40,979 bases of DNA from JAQBYK01 sp964499425 (GTDB taxonomy: Bacteria > Patescibacteriota > Gracilibacteria > UBA1369 > LOWO2-01-FULL-3). Below are positions 31,885-39,256 of the stretch, in pieces (position 1 is the stretch's first letter; every line of letters starts with the position of its first letter). Both the position numbers and the translations under genes were made by a program. Location: the NCBI GenBank assembly GCA_964499425.1, contig CAZCLD010000007.1:1-40979 (forward strand). The letters are read 5' to 3'. The notes beneath the pieces are model-generated. The model did no database searches. It was not told where the DNA came from and saw only the letters and a list, made by a program, of their open reading frames with translations.

Positions 31885-32262
31885 CTAGTAGTATGATTCA
31901 AGCACCCCTACACATTCATTTAGGGCTTCCTCAACGGCAGCCTGAAGGTCCTCATCCTCAGCATACTTCTCCGTTAATGCGATCATCTTGTCTTCATCTT
32001 CAATATCAAAACCATAACTTGCATATATTTCGTTTGTATCCTCTTTCAGTTTTGGGTCAAACAAATCCTCAGCCTGGAAGACCATACAGGTAGTTTCTGT
32101 AGTAGCATCTATGAACCTCTGCTTTTCATCATCAGCAGCAATTGCCTCCTCAATAGCAGTTTTACCGGAATCAGGATCTTCTTTAACCTCAGCCTTCCAA
32201 AGGCGACATCCGGAGAACATCAAAATGAGAAAAACCAAGCCTAATATTTTTGAAACCTTCAT
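31885..32262 (-). CDS. Small acidic lipoprotein
   Basis: 125 aa. A lipoprotein signal peptide MKVSKILGLVFLILMFSGC ends in the lipobox FSGC, with lipidation expected at Cys19. The mature part is acidic and helical (KTAIEEAIAADDEKQRF, MIALTEKYAEDEDLQAAVEE), with two further cysteines (ETTCMVF and LNECVGV) that may form a disulfide. No family is recognised. A TATTCT box (32270-32275) lies 7 nt before the ATG, so the mRNA may be leaderless. It sits between the 671-aa gene and the divergent amidase gene. A role in wall or envelope upkeep is possible only by location. Confidence 0.75.
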   Translation of the reverse strand: MKVSKILGLVFLILMFSGCRLWKAEVKEDPDSGKTAIEEAIAADDEKQRFIDATTETTCMVFQAEDLFDPKLKEDTNEIYASYGFDIEDEDKMIALTEKYAEDEDLQAAVEEALNECVGVLESYY

Positions 32263-32392
32263 CAGGGCCAGAATAGACGCATGAAAGAAAAAGTCAAAGA
32301 TTTAACAATATTAAATCCATCCCGCAAGCCTACTTAAAGCTTAAATAAGCTAAAAAATGATATAATCAAACGAACATCTCGTTATATAGAAT

Positions 32393-34336
32393 ATGGAATT
32401 TTTCAAAAAAATATCAATAGCCTTAGTAGTAAGCATTTCGATTCTGGCTTTGACTATTATTGGTCTGATAGATTTAGAGAACAACAATAAGACAAGGGCA
32501 GTAACTATAAAAAGTCCCGAAGTGATAACGATGGACTCTCGCAGGATTAGTTATCAGCCTATTTTGATAGCTCCGTACAAGGATATGGACGTGTTTATGT
32601 CGGAAGAAAAATCCCCAGGGTTCGAGTTCACATCCGTTGGAGGATCTTGGAATGAAATATCTGCAGAAGGCACAAACGTGGAGGCAGAGGTCAAATTCAA
32701 GGTGGATGATGTCTGGACAGAATGGATTTCAATGGAGGAAGAGCTCGACCCCAAGTCTGGCAAAAAATATGCAATGGCATCCAGCGATCCTGCAACTTCA
32801 ATAAAATATAGATTCATCCTCTACGGTGACGGGAAAAATAGCCCTGTAGTTAAGGATATTGACTGGACATTCATCAAAGCCGCGAAAAAGGTTTCGCTAG
32901 AGTCAATAGAAAAACCCAGATATTCTTCATTCGTAGCTTTGGCAAAAGATCCCACCGGAGTAATAAACAGATCAAACTGGGGTGCAGATGAATCATATCG
33001 TTATCTCAGCGACAACAACTTAGATTACCCCCTGGCGGAATTGGACGCAGAATTCTACGAGAAGTACTTTGATGAGCTTCAGTATTCTCGGGTAGTAGAA
33101 ACTGATGAAAATGGAGATAAATACAAGTGGCCCCTCCAATACCCCGAAAAGGTCAAGAAGGTGATCATTCATCACACAGCAACAACCAAGAATCTAGATA
33201 ATCCAGCGCAAGCCATTCGTGACATTTACCACTATCACGCAGTAACAAGGGGCTGGGGAGACATAGGCTACAACTATCTCGTGGATCTTGAGGGAAATAT
33301 ATACGAAGGCCGTTACGGTGGAGAAGGAGTAATCGGAGCTCATTCTGGCCCAGGAAATCATGGGTCAATAGGTGTAGCTATTCTTGGGAACTATCAGGAA
33401 ACACCGGTACCAGAGGAAGTACTCACGAAACTTAGCCAATTTATCTATAAAAAATCCAAAATCCATGGAATCGATACTGACGCAATGTCACTTTTTAGAG
33501 GTGATCTGATGTATAACATATTTGGGCACAAAGATATCATGAGTACAGCTTGCCCTGGCGATTACCTCTATAACAAACTCCCCATAATTAGGGGTATCGC
33601 AGCGCAGGATACAGAGCAAAAGGAGAAATTTGTAAAAGATTATGACTATCAAAACAAAAGTGACCTCTACTATCTAGAGCTCAAACCAAACGAGAACATT
33701 GATGTTACGGTCAAGATGGAGAATATCGGAAAGATCGATTGGAACGAAGAAACCTTTATCGTAGTAGATCAAAACCCAGCTTTCGATGGAGTAATCTCTT
33801 TCCCAACAAAAGTGGATGCCACATTAGCGATGATGGAGGAAACAGAGGTTAAACCTGGAGAAACAGCCACATTTAATTTTCAGATAAAAGCTGCCACTAC
33901 CGGTGAAACTGTATATATGAATATCGCTCCTTTAGCCAACGGTGAGAAGAAAATCAACGATTATTTTGTACTCCCAGTTGCTGTCCAGCAACCTGTATAC
34001 AAGTATCAATTTATTGAGGCCAAATTCCCTGGAAACCTCATGAAGACAGAGGAAGAGTTTAAGGCTTGGGTGAAACTAAAGAATACTGGGAACGTAATTT
34101 GGGAAGACATCTCTCTTGAAAGCGAAAACACTTCTTCCATTCCGAAAGAAGGTGCTGTTGGTCAGGAAGAAATTGCCACTTTCGAATTTACTTTTTCTAG
34201 CCCAGGTAAGGCTGGATACTTTAAGGAAAGTCTAATTCCGACAATATCAATTGGACTTCCTCGGTACCAATTTCATTTGAGACGATTGTTTACAGTAAGG
34301 ATTATGATGCGGAGATTTTATCTAAGCCATTTGTGA
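32393..34336 (+). CDS. PGRP/amidase_2 N-acetylmuramoyl-L-alanine amidase, upstream part of a frameshifted gene
   Basis: 647 aa as read. A membrane anchor or signal (about 7-26) is followed by a beta-rich region (about 60-165). A zinc amidase of the PGRP/T7-lysozyme type follows (about 195-390), with ligands in VIIHHTATTKN, FGHKDIMSTACPGDYLY (His and Cys) and the fold core GWGDIGYNYLVDLEGNIYEGR. It cleaves the bond between MurNAc and the stem peptide. Then come Ig-like units of the kind found next to amidases (LKPNENIDVTVKMENIGKIDWN). The last roughly 30 residues (from SIGLPRYQF) are out of frame. In the -1 frame the DNA reads SSVPISFETIVYSKDYDAEI and runs straight into the SpoIID gene, so both halves were one gene. 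A TATAAT at 32361-32366 suggests a leader of about 20 nt. Confidence 0.85.
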   Translation: MEFFKKISIALVVSISILALTIIGLIDLENNNKTRAVTIKSPEVITMDSRRISYQPILIAPYKDMDVFMSEEKSPGFEFTSVGGSWNEISAEGTNVEAEVKFKVDDVWTEWISMEEELDPKSGKKYAMASSDPATSIKYRFILYGDGKNSPVVKDIDWTFIKAAKKVSLESIEKPRYSSFVALAKDPTGVINRSNWGADESYRYLSDNNLDYPLAELDAEFYEKYFDELQYSRVVETDENGDKYKWPLQYPEKVKKVIIHHTATTKNLDNPAQAIRDIYHYHAVTRGWGDIGYNYLVDLEGNIYEGRYGGEGVIGAHSGPGNHGSIGVAILGNYQETPVPEEVLTKLSQFIYKKSKIHGIDTDAMSLFRGDLMYNIFGHKDIMSTACPGDYLYNKLPIIRGIAAQDTEQKEKFVKDYDYQNKSDLYYLELKPNENIDVTVKMENIGKIDWNEETFIVVDQNPAFDGVISFPTKVDATLAMMEETEVKPGETATFNFQIKAATTGETVYMNIAPLANGEKKINDYFVLPVAVQQPVYKYQFIEAKFPGNLMKTEEEFKAWVKLKNTGNVIWEDISLESENTSSIPKEGAVGQEEIATFEFTFSSPGKAGYFKESLIPTISIGLPRYQFHLRRLFTVRIMMRRFYLSHL

Positions 34337-35508
34337 ATAATTGGGAGCAAGGCAAAAACTACACTCTTAGTTTGAAATTCCGGAACATTGGGAGCGAGAA
34401 CTGGGAAAAATCTGACTTTAGTAGCGTGTTTGTAAAGGAAAGCGCGCTAAAAATCTCTGAGTTAAATTTGGATCCTTCTACAGTAAAACCTGGCGAAACA
34501 GGGACAATCAATTTTACAGTAGAAGTAGATGAGGAAGCCGAGGAAAAGAATATGTTTATGCTAGCGCGACCCAAAATAAAGAATAAGCCTATCTTCTCAA
34601 AGCCTGTTTATCTCAACTACAGCGTTGTAGAGAAACAATTCCAAAACCTAGATCAGCAAGAAGAAATCCGAATCAAACTTGGGTTTTCAGGCGATCCAGA
34701 AATAACTGCAAACGGATCTTATGAGGTTTACGCTGGCGAAACCTTTTTAAGCACTCTTAGCGCAGGTCAAATAACTACAGTCGAAAAAGAAAATGGAAGC
34801 TACAGAGTGAAAACACCCAATGCAAACTTCTTGAAATCAGAACCGATTAGATTCCATCCGAAAAACAGCGCAATTTTAAAAATTAGTAATTTTGAGAATA
34901 GACCGGCATGGAATGAAAGCCTAAACGACAATGAATACAGGGGGATCCTTGAAGTAATCGAAGACGAAGAAAGTTTAATAGTGATAAATGAAATCGCACT
35001 TGAAGATTATCTCAAGGGGCTAGGGGAAGTATCAAACTCAGAGGAGCCGGAAAAAATAAAGGCCATTATGATCGCGGCCAGAACATACGCAAAATACTAC
35101 ATGGATATAGACGAAAAATTCCCTGGCAAACCATACAATTTAGATGACGATCCTAATGTAAGCCAAAAATACATTGGCTACGGTTTTGAAAAGCGCGCTC
35201 CAAATGTCGCTGCAGGAGTTGACGCCACCAAGGGCAAAGTGGTTACCCATAGTAGCGAAGTGGTCAAAACTCCATTCTTTAATCAGAGTGACGGAGTTGC
35301 TACCAAAAGCGCCGAGGAGGTATGGGGATGGACACACACACCATATCTGAAAAGCGTTAGTGACTTAACTTGTGATGGAGACCAATTCCTGGGTCATGGG
35401 GTCGGACTTAGTGGCTGTGGGGCCAAAGGTATGGCTCAGCAGGGATTTGACTACGAAGAAATCCTCAAACACTACTACACAGGCATTGAAATTGCAGACT
35501 TATACTAA
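34333..35508 (+). CDS. SpoIID/LytB-type domain protein, downstream part of the amidase gene
   Basis: 391 aa from a nominal GTG. It starts with the rest of an Ig-like unit (NYTLSLKFRNIGSENWEKSDF, VKPGETGTINFTVEV). A SpoIID domain follows (about 115-390): LIVINEIALEDYLKGLGEVSNSEEPEKIKAIMIA has the candidate catalytic Glu, then AARTYAKYYM, then FFNQSDGVATKSAEEVWG, and finally GHGVGLSGCGAKGMAQQGFDYEEILKHYY, the family signature. SpoIID enzymes are lytic transglycosylases acting on glycan strands stripped of stem peptides, so fusion to an amidase that strips them makes biochemical sense. The GTG at 34333 overlaps the upstream stop by 4 nt, so coupled translation of two proteins is possible, but coding similarity before the GTG favours a frameshift. 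Confidence 0.85.
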   Translation: MNNWEQGKNYTLSLKFRNIGSENWEKSDFSSVFVKESALKISELNLDPSTVKPGETGTINFTVEVDEEAEEKNMFMLARPKIKNKPIFSKPVYLNYSVVEKQFQNLDQQEEIRIKLGFSGDPEITANGSYEVYAGETFLSTLSAGQITTVEKENGSYRVKTPNANFLKSEPIRFHPKNSAILKISNFENRPAWNESLNDNEYRGILEVIEDEESLIVINEIALEDYLKGLGEVSNSEEPEKIKAIMIAARTYAKYYMDIDEKFPGKPYNLDDDPNVSQKYIGYGFEKRAPNVAAGVDATKGKVVTHSSEVVKTPFFNQSDGVATKSAEEVWGWTHTPYLKSVSDLTCDGDQFLGHGVGLSGCGAKGMAQQGFDYEEILKHYYTGIEIADLY

Positions 35509-35514
35509 ACCCGG

Positions 35515-35520
35515 TATAAG
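35515..35520 (+). promoter_or_regulatory. Leaderless -10 box of tsaB
   Basis: TATAAG followed by AAAAGC (6 nt) and the ATG at 35527. It lies in the 18-bp gap after the SpoIID stop codon. Confidence 0.5.
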
Positions 35521-35526
35521 AAAAGC

Positions 35527-36156
35527 ATGTTAACACTCGCAATCAATACTGCTTCTTCTCAAACTGCAATCGCTCTTTTCGAAGACAAGAAACTTGTAGA
35601 GGAAAATTCTTGGCACTCTAATAATGATGAGGCAGAAAAACTCATGCCATCAATAAATAATCTATTAGGTCAAAGGGGGTTTGATGAAGTGGAGGAAGTG
35701 TTCGTTGTCAAAGGTCCAGGATCTTTCACCGGCCTTCGAGTTGGCGTAACAGTGGCAAACACTCTATCCTACCTTACTGGAGCCAAATTATACGCAATTT
35801 CTGCATTCGATTATTGGCGTTTACTTTATGATATACCAATCTTGATCTACGCAGGTAGCAAGGGAATATATCTGAGCGAGAAAAACAAGGAGGTTGAAAT
35901 AATAAATATGGATGACCTCAATCAAGCTCTAGCAAAGCGAGATATAAAAAAGGTTCACGGGGATATCTCTGATGAACAAAAATCCATGTTGAAAGCAGAA
36001 TTCATCAACTCTGATAAGAGCTTCGGGGAAGTAATGCAGGAAATAATCACTCAGCGGCATACACCAGAAAAGATAGTAAAACCTCTATACATAAAGCCTC
36101 CATCAATAACGCAAAGCAAAAAACATGCTGTACATAGTCTCAACACCAATAGGTAA
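35527..36156 (+). CDS. tsaB: tRNA N6-threonylcarbamoyladenosine synthesis protein TsaB
   Basis: 209 aa. An ASKHA-fold partner of TsaD, needed for the t6A37 modification of tRNAs reading ANN codons. Seen: LTLAINTASSQTAIALFED (phosphate-1 loop), LMPSINNLLGQRGF and the TsaB signature VVKGPGSFTGLRVGVTVANTLSYL (about 60-84). The C terminus (VKPLYIKPPSITQSKK) matches the ending of many short TsaB proteins. Neither tsaD nor tsaE is in the window. The start has a -10 box 6 nt upstream and no Shine-Dalgarno sequence. The last 32 nt overlap rsmI, so the two are cotranscribed. Confidence 0.9.
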   Translation: MLTLAINTASSQTAIALFEDKKLVEENSWHSNNDEAEKLMPSINNLLGQRGFDEVEEVFVVKGPGSFTGLRVGVTVANTLSYLTGAKLYAISAFDYWRLLYDIPILIYAGSKGIYLSEKNKEVEIINMDDLNQALAKRDIKKVHGDISDEQKSMLKAEFINSDKSFGEVMQEIITQRHTPEKIVKPLYIKPPSITQSKKHAVHSLNTNR

Positions 36157-36775
36157 TCTGGAAGACATCACTCTTCGCGCGATTCGTACACTCAAGGAAG
36201 TTGACTGCATAGCTGCAGAGGATACTCGTCACGTCCAAAAACTCTTGGGCAAATACGAAATCAAGACAAAAGTGCTCAGTTACCACTCATATAGTAGCAA
36301 GGCTAAATTGGAGAAAATCGTAGACATATTAGTCGAAGGGAAGAACGTTGCCCTCGTTTCAGATGCCGGAACGCCTGGAATTTCAGATCCAGCATACGGA
36401 CTCATACAAAGAGCGATACAGCAGGACATACAAATTTCACCTATACCTGGGCCATCGAGTTTGTTGGGCGCACTTGTGATAAGTGGTAAACCAATGAACC
36501 AATTTCTTTATCTTGGATTTCTTCCTCTGAAAAAAGGGAGGCAAACACTTCTTAAATCACTCGCAGAGGAAAAAAGGACAATAGTGATTTTTGAATCGCC
36601 ACATCGACTAATCAAAACCTTAAACCAGCTCCAGGAATACTTGGGCGACAGAGAAATAGCTATCTGTCGTGAGCTAACAAAAATCTACGAAGAGGCTTTA
36701 CGTGTAAAAATCTCCGACGCAATCGAGCATTTCTCCAAGAAAAAACCAAAGGGAGAATTTGTATTGGTGATTTAA
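36125..36775 (+). CDS. rsmI: 16S rRNA 2'-O-methyltransferase RsmI
   Basis: 216 aa. Methylates the ribose of C1402 in 16S rRNA, in the decoding centre. The tetrapyrrole-methylase fold is clear: MLYIVSTPIGNLEDITLRAI, AAEDTRHVQKLL, LVSDAGTPGISDPAYGL, IPGPSSLLGALVISG, FLGFLPLKKGRQTLL, IFESPHRLIKTL and ICRELTKIYEEALR. It is shorter than the E. coli protein of about 286 aa because the C-terminal extension is absent, as in many reduced genomes. The ATG is inside the tsaB 3' end. The TAA stop shares a TTAA palindrome with the stop of the convergent pseudopilin gene. Confidence 0.95.
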   Translation: MLYIVSTPIGNLEDITLRAIRTLKEVDCIAAEDTRHVQKLLGKYEIKTKVLSYHSYSSKAKLEKIVDILVEGKNVALVSDAGTPGISDPAYGLIQRAIQQDIQISPIPGPSSLLGALVISGKPMNQFLYLGFLPLKKGRQTLLKSLAEEKRTIVIFESPHRLIKTLNQLQEYLGDREIAICRELTKIYEEALRVKISDAIEHFSKKKPKGEFVLVI

Positions 36776-37980
36776 TTAACATCAATCGGCAAGGCACTCC
36801 TAATCCAGCTGTCAGCCCCATTAACATGCACATCCTCGACGGGGGGATAACTGTCAATTTTCCCAAGCACACCGGCTGCAACAGTAGTTTGCACCGTTAT
36901 ATCCGGGAACTCTCCAGGATATTTATCTGCAGTAAGAGCTGACAATTCCAGGGTCATAATTATTTTTACTGAAGGATGACTCTGCATATCTTTCTCAGCA
37001 TAAGCCTTATAAGGATCTTCAATAGGATTAATGATAAATCTCAAATCTTTCACGCTAGTTCTAAGAGGGGAAATCGGGATGAATTGAGAGCCAGCTGTAT
37101 TCCCCACGAAAGCCTCAATCTTGTCTGCCTGCCTTGGAACAGAAAACTTATAATTAGAACCCTGTTTATCTATCATATCCTGGATATTTGGGAGCTTAAT
37201 TGCACCAGTAGCAGTAAATAATGTTACATTCGGATCGGCATGTTCAGAGCAGTTATACTCCTCACTGCAGCTGAAAACATCAACAAGTCCATTTTGGTCC
37301 AAATCCCTTCCTTCCATTCTCACAAGACCAATAGCATAATCCGTAGTGTTTATTCTTTTTCGCACAATTATAGTTTTCTTTGTTCCTGTACTATCGATGA
37401 GATAAAGCTCATCTACTTCGTTTATCGGGTCATCGCAATGTCCGGTATTGTCATGACAAAAGGCGTTGGCATCTTCTGGAGGGGTAGGTGAATTCTGGTT
37501 TGGATTTTGCCCGGTATTGACGTCAGTAGAACGAGTGTAATATATCTCACACTCGTCATTGGATCCCAAAGGACTAGGATACGAACAATCTATCCCCATA
37601 TCTTCGGGGCCATCTCCAGGTGTACCATCAAGCTCCAAACCTGGATCATAAAAGCGACTTCCATAAACGCCATAATTAATCCCATAAAAGGGGGCACCAG
37701 AAGCGCTCAGAGGAGACACGATGTCTGAAGTGTCAGGATTAAGATCGGCACCTTGGATTACGGCCATACTATAATATTCCTCATAATCAATAGTCCCATT
37801 TTGGATCTCATTTGTAAGTTGTTGCATGATAATCCGCAGATCTTCATAAATTGCATTTTGAATTGAAGTCTTCTTCTCAAGATGAACCACATCAATAAGA
37901 ATAGAGTTTGCCAAAATTGCGGCCAAAGCAAAAAGACTGATCGCAACAAGTAACTCAACTAGTGTAAATCCCTTCCTCAT
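36772..37980 (-). CDS. Type IV pseudopilin, PilW/GspJ-like
   Basis: 402 aa. The prepilin peptidase site is MRKG followed by FTLVELLVAISLFALAAILA (Glu5 present), a class III signal that leaves the mature helix in the membrane until assembly. A helix with EDLRIIMQQLTNEIQ and a long beta-rich head follow. The head has two Cys-containing loops (CSYPSPLGSNDEC and FSCSEEYNCSEH) that may form disulfides or bind metal, and a DxDxNG loop (DLDQNGLVDV) resembling a calcium site. Minor pseudopilins of this size start or cap type IV pili or secretion pseudopili. It is the third gene of an operon (4-nt ATGA overlap with the preceding gene). Its stop overlaps that of rsmI. Confidence 0.82.
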   Translation of the reverse strand: MRKGFTLVELLVAISLFALAAILANSILIDVVHLEKKTSIQNAIYEDLRIIMQQLTNEIQNGTIDYEEYYSMAVIQGADLNPDTSDIVSPLSASGAPFYGINYGVYGSRFYDPGLELDGTPGDGPEDMGIDCSYPSPLGSNDECEIYYTRSTDVNTGQNPNQNSPTPPEDANAFCHDNTGHCDDPINEVDELYLIDSTGTKKTIIVRKRINTTDYAIGLVRMEGRDLDQNGLVDVFSCSEEYNCSEHADPNVTLFTATGAIKLPNIQDMIDKQGSNYKFSVPRQADKIEAFVGNTAGSQFIPISPLRTSVKDLRFIINPIEDPYKAYAEKDMQSHPSVKIIMTLELSALTADKYPGEFPDITVQTTVAAGVLGKIDSYPPVEDVHVNGADSWIRSALPIDVN

Positions 37981-38582
37981 AAATAGTTATAAATAGTGAA
38001 TTTTCTGGTAACCCCCCTTACCTTAGCACCGTCCCGCCACTCCACCTTTACTTCAAAAACAGCCTTGTCATCGTTGGCATCAACACTTTTAACAAAAACA
38101 CTGCGATAAAACCTCGAAGGATTATTGACACCATCAACTGTAGAGGAAACATACCTGTTGTTATTGGGATCTAAATGCAGCACAAAATTTCCAGAAACTG
38201 AAGCCGCATTAGTCTCAATATCCAACTTACCAGGTTGTCCAGCTTGGTTGTTAATCTGTTTATATTCAAGCTGCCACTTTCCATTAATTTCAGTAGTTAG
38301 ATAATTAGCTTCGGCATTGATAGTGGCAGGGTCATTATCAGGGCAATCCCCTATAACAAGCCAGCATTCTCTACGACTTGGGTAAAGAAGCCAATTAGTA
38401 TCTCTAACATTTTTTACAGCCTCAATTGATTCAGTAATCAAATTTTGAGCTATGAGATAGTCCCTTGAAGTACTAGTCGCAGTTCTTGCATTCGACAAAA
38501 TAGTACTTAATACCACAGTGGCTATAACAAGAGAAGCAACTGCTACTAATGCCTCTGCCATAACTAAACCAGGTCTTTTCAT
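37977..38582 (-). CDS. Type IV pseudopilin, PilV/GspI-like
   Basis: 201 aa. The N terminus MKRPG followed by LVMAEALVAVASLVIATVVL is a prepilin signal with Glu5, though Leu replaces the usual Phe at position 1 of the mature protein. After the helix comes YLIAQNLITESIEAVKNVRDTNW, typical of PilV/GspI-like minor pilins, and then a small beta head with one CWLVIGDC pair. It ends with VRGVTRKFTIYNYL. It overlaps its neighbours by 4 nt on each side (ATGA), so the three pseudopilins are translationally coupled and probably made in fixed ratio. Confidence 0.82.
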   Translation of the reverse strand: MKRPGLVMAEALVAVASLVIATVVLSTILSNARTATSTSRDYLIAQNLITESIEAVKNVRDTNWLLYPSRRECWLVIGDCPDNDPATINAEANYLTTEINGKWQLEYKQINNQAGQPGKLDIETNAASVSGNFVLHLDPNNNRYVSSTVDGVNNPSRFYRSVFVKSVDANDDKAVFEVKVEWRDGAKVRGVTRKFTIYNYL

Positions 38583-39172
38583 AGGGAATCTAAGTTATCA
38601 TATTCTTCAGGCAAGCCAGATATCTGAAACAGCACTATATATTTTTCCATTTCCCCCGAGGCTTGACTAAATTTAAAGACCACGAACTTATGATCATCCT
38701 TTTCCACCAGATCACTGCCATTTTGAAACACCGTCAATTCACCACTGCCCCTATCATAGAAGATGGCAATGGGGAAATCCAACACGGTATCATTAGAATC
38801 CTTAGCTTCAATAACAAAGTCATCCTCAGAGAAATCATATTCCTTGATTACGGTGTCTGGATCATCATCCGAAGGTGGATCAAAGAAGAAAGGGATTTCA
38901 CCCAAATCAGCAAAGAGAATGACCCTGTTTTCCTCGAATCTTACGCCATATCGCTCAGGAACCTCATCACCTTCTTGCCTATTTGTTATTGCGTAAGAAC
39001 GGGCTGTCCGAACCGAAGACATAACATTCTTATATCCGGACAAAAACCCAAAAGAACTGGTAGTATCCATATAGGTCGAAATAGCCATGGAAGCCATGAT
39101 CCCAAAAACGATAATAACAATCAAAATCTCAACCAAGGTAAAGCCTTTTTCATTATTGGAGGAATGGGTCAT
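38579..39172 (-). CDS. Type IV pseudopilin, GspH/FimT-like
   Basis: 197 aa from the ATG at 39172. The prepilin signal is MTHSSNNEKG followed by FTLVEILIVIIVFGIMASMA with Glu5. The head is beta-rich and acidic (DPPSDDDPDTVIKEYDF, AIFYDRGSGELTVFQNG), in the layout of GspH/FimT minor pilins. An in-frame ATG at 39211 would add 13 residues. The shorter start is preferred because a TATAAT (39179-39184) ends 6 nt upstream of it and would otherwise be inside the gene. It is the first gene of the pseudopilin operon and diverges from the PilX-like gene, 84 bp away. Confidence 0.83.
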   Translation of the reverse strand: MTHSSNNEKGFTLVEILIVIIVFGIMASMAISTYMDTTSSFGFLSGYKNVMSSVRTARSYAITNRQEGDEVPERYGVRFEENRVILFADLGEIPFFFDPPSDDDPDTVIKEYDFSEDDFVIEAKDSNDTVLDFPIAIFYDRGSGELTVFQNGSDLVEKDDHKFVVFKFSQASGEMEKYIVLFQISGLPEEYDNLDSL

Positions 39173-39178
39173 ATTATG

Positions 39179-39184
39179 ATTATA
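39179..39184 (-). promoter_or_regulatory. Leaderless -10 box of the pseudopilin operon
   Basis: Perfect TATAAT on the reverse strand, 6 nt (CATAAT) before the ATG at 39172. It decides the start of the first pseudopilin. Confidence 0.65.
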
Positions 39185-39256
39185 GAGGCTCAACAGTTTT
39201 TTGCTAATCAATTTTAGCTTATTGTGCTAATATCCCTATAGTTAAACGTCACTTTT

